A stretch of 37,131 nucleotides of DNA from Spirochaetia bacterium. Its GTDB lineage: Bacteria > Spirochaetota > Spirochaetia > Treponematales > Breznakiellaceae. The stretch lies in NCBI GenBank assembly GCA_025997655.1, contig BNUW01000004.1, forward strand, positions 1 to 37,131. Direction: 5' to 3'. Below the pieces are notes generated by a model. That model was not told the DNA's origin. It searched no databases and saw only the letters and a program-made list of their open reading frames with translations. The position numbers and the translations under genes are program-made. Of this stretch, positions 33,423 to 37,131 are shown piece after piece (the stretch's first letter is position 1; every line of letters starts with the position of its first letter).

Positions 33423-34400
33423 ATGAGCGAACGAACGATTAGCATTGAAAAGCCCTGGGACTGGAAAAAGTTTTTCTTCCAATGGGAATGGCTGCTGGTA
33501 CTCATATTTATCGGCATTAATATCATAAACAGTTTTATTTCCCCCTATTATTTGAACACCACTACTTTTTTGAGCGGCCCCATGAACTTCCTGGACAAGG
33601 CTTTCATCGTCCTCCCCATGATGCTGGTGATCATCCTGGGCAACATAGACATTTCCGTCGGCAGTATCGTGGCCTTTACCTCGGTGATGATGGCGGTCCT
33701 CTTCAACGCGGGCCTCCCCATGCCCCTTGCAATAGTTGCGGCGCTGATCATCGGAACCATTTGCGGCGCAATTAACAGCCTGCTCCTGATAAAGTTTAAG
33801 GAACTCCCCGCAATGATTGTCACCTTGGCGACCATGACCATTTACCGCGGTGTAGCCTACGTTATCCTGGAGGATCGCGCCTCCGGGGGATTCCCCTCAT
33901 GGTATTCCTTTTTTGCCTGGGGCTATGTCGGTCCCTTCCCCTTCATCCTGCTGGTGTTTATTGTTGCAGCAATACTGTTCGGTATCCTGCTCCACAAAAC
34001 CGCCCTGGGCCGCAACATCTACGGCATGGGCAGCAACTTAACCGCCTGCAAATATTCGGGGGTCAAAACCGACCGCATCCTGCTTATCGTCGGGCTGCTC
34101 ACCGGCTTAATGTCCGCTGTGTGTGCAATATTCCTCACCTCCCGCATGGGGAGTACCCGGCCGAACGTAGCCCTGGGGTATGAGCTTGACGTGATTGCCA
34201 TGGTGGTCTTAGGCGGGGTAAGCACCTCTGGGGGAACCGGGCGCATTGCCGGCCCCCTCCTGGCGGTCTTCATCATCGGCTTTTTGAATTACGGCCTGGG
34301 GCTTATCAACGTGTCCGCCCAGGTTATATTGGTAATCCTTGGCCTATTGCTGGTTCTTTCGGTACTGGTGATGAACCTCAGGGTGAACAAGGGCGCGTGA
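33423..34400 (+). CDS. sugar ABC transporter permease 2 (RbsC/RhaQ type)
   Basis: A 325-residue permease of the same family as its upstream neighbour but distinct in sequence. It has LGNIDISVGSIVAFTSVMMA near residue 75, GSNLTACKYSGVKTDR, and GYELDVIAMVVLGGVSTSGG, plus many hydrophobic helices. The ribosome site is AAGGGGGGC. It pairs with permease 1. A short hairpin with a T-run lies just after its stop and before the binding-protein gene. Confidence 0.92.
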   Translation: MSERTISIEKPWDWKKFFFQWEWLLVLIFIGINIINSFISPYYLNTTTFLSGPMNFLDKAFIVLPMMLVIILGNIDISVGSIVAFTSVMMAVLFNAGLPMPLAIVAALIIGTICGAINSLLLIKFKELPAMIVTLATMTIYRGVAYVILEDRASGGFPSWYSFFAWGYVGPFPFILLVFIVAAILFGILLHKTALGRNIYGMGSNLTACKYSGVKTDRILLIVGLLTGLMSAVCAIFLTSRMGSTRPNVALGYELDVIAMVVLGGVSTSGGTGRIAGPLLAVFIIGFLNYGLGLINVSAQVILVILGLLLVLSVLVMNLRVNKGA

Positions 34401-34424
34401 ATAGTTTTAGTGTGGTAAAATATT

Positions 34425-34450
34425 CGCAGGATAATTCTGCGGATTTTTTA
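34425..34450 (+). terminator. weak terminator/attenuator between permease 2 and binding protein
   Basis: The stem CGCAG with loop GATAATT and CTGCG is followed by GATTTTTTA. The short stem suggests partial termination or a 3' end-processing structure, with the strong AGGAGG of the binding-protein gene downstream. Confidence 0.4.
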
Positions 34451-34476
34451 TAGAATGTTTTTTCAGGAGGAACGAG

Positions 34477-35511
34477 ATGAAAAACATGGTAAAGAAAGTA
34501 TTAGTACTTTCAACGATCATGGCGGTGATTGGTTCAGCGGCGGCATTTGCCGGCGGCGGCCAACAAGCAGGCGGCGGGGGCGACAGGCACGCCTTTGTAT
34601 TCAAGAGTACCGGGAACCCCTACGGCGAAAAGCAGATAAGCGGCTTTGAGGACGGTATCAAGGAGCAGGGCGGCACCCCCATTTCACGGTCGCCGGATCT
34701 TCCCACGGCAGAAGCGCAGATCCAGATAATCGATCAGCTTATCAACCAGAAGGTCACCTCAATTTGTATCGTGGGGAACGACTTTGACGCGCTCCAACCG
34801 GTGCTGACCAAGGCGAAGAACGCCGGTATCAAGGTCTATTCCCTTGACTCCTCGGTGAATCCCGCCAGCCGTCTGACCCATGTGAACCAGGCGGACTCGG
34901 AAAAAATCGGCGTCACCCTGGTGGAAGCGGCCTATGACCTTGCAGGGGGCAGCGGCGAAATTGCCATCCTTTCCGCCACCAGTCAGGCTTCAAACCAGAA
35001 CCTCTGGATCGACTACATGAAGAAAGAACTGGCCAAGCCCAAGTACGCCAACCTGAACCTGGTCAAGGTTGCCTACGGGGACGACCTCCGGGACAAGTCG
35101 GTTTCCGAAACCGAGGGGCTCCTCTTAAGCTATCCCAACCTAAAGGTGATCGTCGCCCCCACCACCGTTGGTATCGCTGCGGCGGCAAAGGTGGTCAGCG
35201 ATCGTAATCTCATTGGCAAGGTATTCATTACCGGTCTGGGGCTTCCTTCGGAAATGGCCGAATACATTGACAACGGCTCCTGCCCCTATATGTACCTCTG
35301 GAACCCCATTGACGTGGGTTACCTGGGCTCCTGGGTGGCAACGGCCCTGAGCAGCGGAAAGATCACCGGCAAGGCCGGGGAAACCTTCAGCGCCGGACGG
35401 CTTGGGAACTACACCATTGTTGCGGCCCCTGACGGCGGTACCGAAGTACTGCTTGGCCCCCCCTTCAAATTTGAGAAGGCCAACATCAACGACTGGAAGT
35501 CGGTGTATTAA
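34477..35511 (+). CDS. periplasmic sugar-binding protein of the ABC transporter (RhaS-like)
   Basis: A 344-residue solute-binding protein of the ribose/rhamnose type 1 periplasmic-binding fold. The signal peptide ends after AAAFA (residue 25), followed by a Gly/Gln-rich spacer common in treponemal binding proteins; no lipobox cysteine is present. The body has AFVFKSTGNPYGEKQISGFE, then VTSICIVGNDFDALQPVLTK, IKVYSLDSSVNPASRLTHVN and VIVAPTTVGIAAAAKVV. The ATG follows TTCAGGAGGAACGAG, a very strong site, suiting high expression. Its pattern is close to rhamnose-binding RhaS. It ends in a strong hairpin before rhaA. Confidence 0.92.
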   Translation: MKNMVKKVLVLSTIMAVIGSAAAFAGGGQQAGGGGDRHAFVFKSTGNPYGEKQISGFEDGIKEQGGTPISRSPDLPTAEAQIQIIDQLINQKVTSICIVGNDFDALQPVLTKAKNAGIKVYSLDSSVNPASRLTHVNQADSEKIGVTLVEAAYDLAGGSGEIAILSATSQASNQNLWIDYMKKELAKPKYANLNLVKVAYGDDLRDKSVSETEGLLLSYPNLKVIVAPTTVGIAAAAKVVSDRNLIGKVFITGLGLPSEMAEYIDNGSCPYMYLWNPIDVGYLGSWVATALSSGKITGKAGETFSAGRLGNYTIVAAPDGGTEVLLGPPFKFEKANINDWKSVY

Positions 35512-35524
35512 TTTTTAATAAAAT

Positions 35525-35567
35525 AACCGCAGGGGTAAATGGAACTTTGTCCCTTGCGGTTGTTTTC
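35525..35567 (+). terminator. terminator after the binding-protein gene
   Basis: The arms AACCGCAGGG (35525-35534) and CCCTTGCGGTT (35551-35561) pair around a 16-base loop and are followed by GTTTTCT. It lies in the 75-base gap before rhaA, so it would lower read-through into rhaA or end the transporter transcript. Confidence 0.65.
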
Positions 35568-35586
35568 TATAAAGTAAGGGGCATAT

Positions 35587-36822
35587 ATGTATACGAAAGC
35601 GCAGGAACTATACAAGAAGTGGGGGATTGACACCGAGGCGGCGATTGCAAAATGCGCCGAAATACCCGTATCCCTGCACTGCTGGCAGGGGGATGATGTA
35701 ACGGGCTTTGAACAGAATGCAGGCGGCGCATCCGGGGGCATTCAGACCACCGGCAATTACCCCGGCAAGGCCCGGAACAAGGATGAGCTTTTGAGGGATT
35801 TGGATTTTACCTTTTCCCTTATCCCCGGCAAGAAACGGGTTAACCTCCACGCGATATATGCCATCAGCGACAGCCCTATTCCGCGTGACGAGCCGGAATG
35901 CAAGCATTTTGACCCTTGGCTGGCCTGGGCAAAGGAACGGAACATGGGGATAGATTTTAACCCGACCCTGTTTTCCCACCCCATGGCCGCTGGCGGGCTA
36001 ACCCTTTCCTCTCCCGATAAAACTATACGCGACTTCTGGATTCGCCACGTAAAGGCCTGTAGAAAAATTGCGGCATACATTGGCGAAAAACAGGGCAGCC
36101 CCTGTCTCCACGATATCTGGATTCCCGACGGCTTAAAGGACGTTCCCGCCGACCGGCTTGGCCCCCGGCAGCGACTCAAAGAATCCCTGGACGAAATATT
36201 TACCGTTCACTATGACAAGAGCCATATTATTGATGTGGTGGAAAGCAAAGTTTTCGGCATCGGGCTTGAGAGTTATACGGTGGGATCGGCGGATTTTTAT
36301 CTGGCCTATGCGGCGAAGGCCGGCATTAACGTGCTCCTTGATAACGGCCACTATCACCCAACAGAATTAGTGTCCGATAAAATCCCCTCCCTTCTTTTGT
36401 TTTTTGACAAGATTGCCCTCCACGTTACCCGCGGGGTGCGCTGGGATTCGGATCACGTGGTTTTGTTTGAGGATGAGATTAAAGAAATTGCCAAGGAAAT
36501 TATCCGTAACAATGCAGAAGAGCGGGTCCTCGTCGGTCTTGATTACTTTGACGCCAGTATCAACCGGATAGCGGCTTGGGTTACCGGGGCGCGGAATATG
36601 CAGAAAGCCCTGTTAAACGCCCTGCTCCTGCCCCACGGGGATCTGAAAAAGCTACAGGACACGGGAAATTTTTCCAAGCTGCTGGTCTGTCAGGAAGAAC
36701 TGAAAACCCTGCCCTTTGGCGCGGTGTGGGACGAATACCTCAAACGCCAGAAAATAGCGGGGAGCGATTGGTATACAGCCGTGACACAATATGAGGAAGA
36801 TGTGTTACAACTGCGCAGGTAG
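35587..36822 (+). CDS. rhaA: L-rhamnose isomerase
   Basis: Converts L-rhamnose to L-rhamnulose with divalent metal, in the cytoplasm. It is 411 residues and resembles the E. coli RhaA type closely throughout. Motifs are SLHCWQGDDVTGFE (30-43), GGIQTTGNYPGKARN, NLHAIYAISDSPIPRDE, IWIPDGLKDVPADRL, ESKVFGIGLESYTVGS, NGHYHPTELVSDKI, TRGVRWDSDHVVL and GLDYFDASINRIAAWV, which together carry the metal and substrate residues. The ATG follows AAGTAAGGGG. It is the clearest marker that the region handles L-rhamnose. Rhamnulokinase is not in the window and may lie further right. Confidence 0.96.
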   Translation: MYTKAQELYKKWGIDTEAAIAKCAEIPVSLHCWQGDDVTGFEQNAGGASGGIQTTGNYPGKARNKDELLRDLDFTFSLIPGKKRVNLHAIYAISDSPIPRDEPECKHFDPWLAWAKERNMGIDFNPTLFSHPMAAGGLTLSSPDKTIRDFWIRHVKACRKIAAYIGEKQGSPCLHDIWIPDGLKDVPADRLGPRQRLKESLDEIFTVHYDKSHIIDVVESKVFGIGLESYTVGSADFYLAYAAKAGINVLLDNGHYHPTELVSDKIPSLLLFFDKIALHVTRGVRWDSDHVVLFEDEIKEIAKEIIRNNAEERVLVGLDYFDASINRIAAWVTGARNMQKALLNALLLPHGDLKKLQDTGNFSKLLVCQEELKTLPFGAVWDEYLKRQKIAGSDWYTAVTQYEEDVLQLRR

Positions 36823-36871
36823 GCTAGGTTATCAAGAGGGCTTTGTATGTTCATATAGCCGGATTTGCCCC

Positions 36872-36906
36872 TTTCCGAAAAACCGGAAATAGGGTATATT
36901 TATAAT
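36872..36906 (+). promoter_or_regulatory. promoter/operator-like palindrome before the right-edge gene
   Basis: The perfect inverted repeat TTTCCG-AAAAAC-CGGAAA (36872-36889) is followed by TATATT and TATAAT at 36895-36906. With -35 TTTCCG the spacer to TATATT is 17 bases. A palindrome over the -35 of an antitoxin-like gene suits autoregulation. It could also be a weak terminator for rhaA. Confidence 0.4.
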
Positions 36907-36921
36907 AAGGGAGAAATCCAG

Positions 36922-37131
36922 ATGTATGCCACGTACCACCTGAAAACGGAAGAACTTAACGCCGATGTTATCCAGATGCTGAAAAACGCCTATCCCCAGC
37001 GTGAAATCGTTATTTTGCCCAAAGACGAATATGACCAATGGGAAAAAGAGCGGCACAATACGGCGTTTACGGAGAAATTGCAACAGCGCATGAAAAGACT
37101 TGACGAAGGAAAGGGGATAGTCAAAACCATG
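36922..37131 (+). CDS. antitoxin-like small protein, 5' part (runs off window)
   Basis: The first 70 residues are visible; the frame is still open at the window end. The start MYATYHLKTEELNADVIQML, then KNAYPQREIVILPKDEYDQW and a basic helical tail (LQQRMKRLDEGKG), look like the small antitoxin proteins (RelB/ParD-like, 'TYxLKxxEL' start) that precede RelE/ParE toxins. The ATG follows AAGGGAGAAATCC. The toxin gene would lie to the right. Family call is tentative. Confidence 0.55.
   Translation, partial: MYATYHLKTEELNADVIQMLKNAYPQREIVILPKDEYDQWEKERHNTAFTEKLQQRMKRLDEGKGIVKTM

Overview
The window looks like chromosomal DNA of a spirochaete, most probably a gut Treponema of the termite type. This is inference. 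It rests on beta-helix proteins built from GGGVYV-type repeats, FlgO/LPP20-like envelope proteins, lipoproteins with short lipoboxes, an OadG-like N-terminus of treponemal style, and large sugar ABC operons in a moderately GC-rich background. No rRNA, tRNA, transposase or CRISPR array was seen.

Layout. (1) 1-6686, + strand: branched-chain amino-acid genes leuB (3' part), ilvD and ilvB, with a beta-helix repeat gene between leuB and ilvD and an apbE lipoprotein gene coupled to ilvB. (2) 6715-16550: an envelope and accessory region. It holds a divergent XRE regulator, a FlgO/CsgG-like exported protein coupled to a 1111-residue FN3-NHL repeat lipoprotein, a small acidic protein, two membrane proteins with AT-rich coding (the first starts like OadG), a VapBC-type pair, and two LPP20-like lipoproteins. 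(3) 16587-22803, - strand: the glycine cleavage operon gcvT-gcvH-gcvPA-gcvPB-lpdA behind a tandem glycine riboswitch and a promoter. (4) 22868-23315: a small higA-like cassette between 32-bp direct repeats. (5) 23354-36822: a deoxy-sugar catabolic region, best read as L-rhamnose. It has a class II aldolase, a PHP-domain protein, an SDR dehydrogenase, a SorE-like zinc dehydrogenase, an AraC regulator (- strand), a FucI/AraA-like isomerase, a ribose-type ABC transporter (ATPase, two permeases, binding protein) and rhaA. No rhamnulokinase is present. (6) The right edge holds the start of an antitoxin-like gene.

How the parts fit. The transporter imports the sugar and RhaA isomerises it. A kinase outside the window would phosphorylate it, the aldolase would split it into DHAP and L-lactaldehyde, and the SDR and SorE-like enzymes could process the aldehyde or related polyols. 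The roles of the PHP protein and the second isomerase are open. The glycine cleavage operon would be switched by glycine through the riboswitch.

The main structure outside genes is a family of four intergenic palindromes framed by TTAACCAC...GTGGTTAA. They have about 9-bp internal periodicity and share small hairpin modules. Two of them lie inside the glycine cleavage operon.
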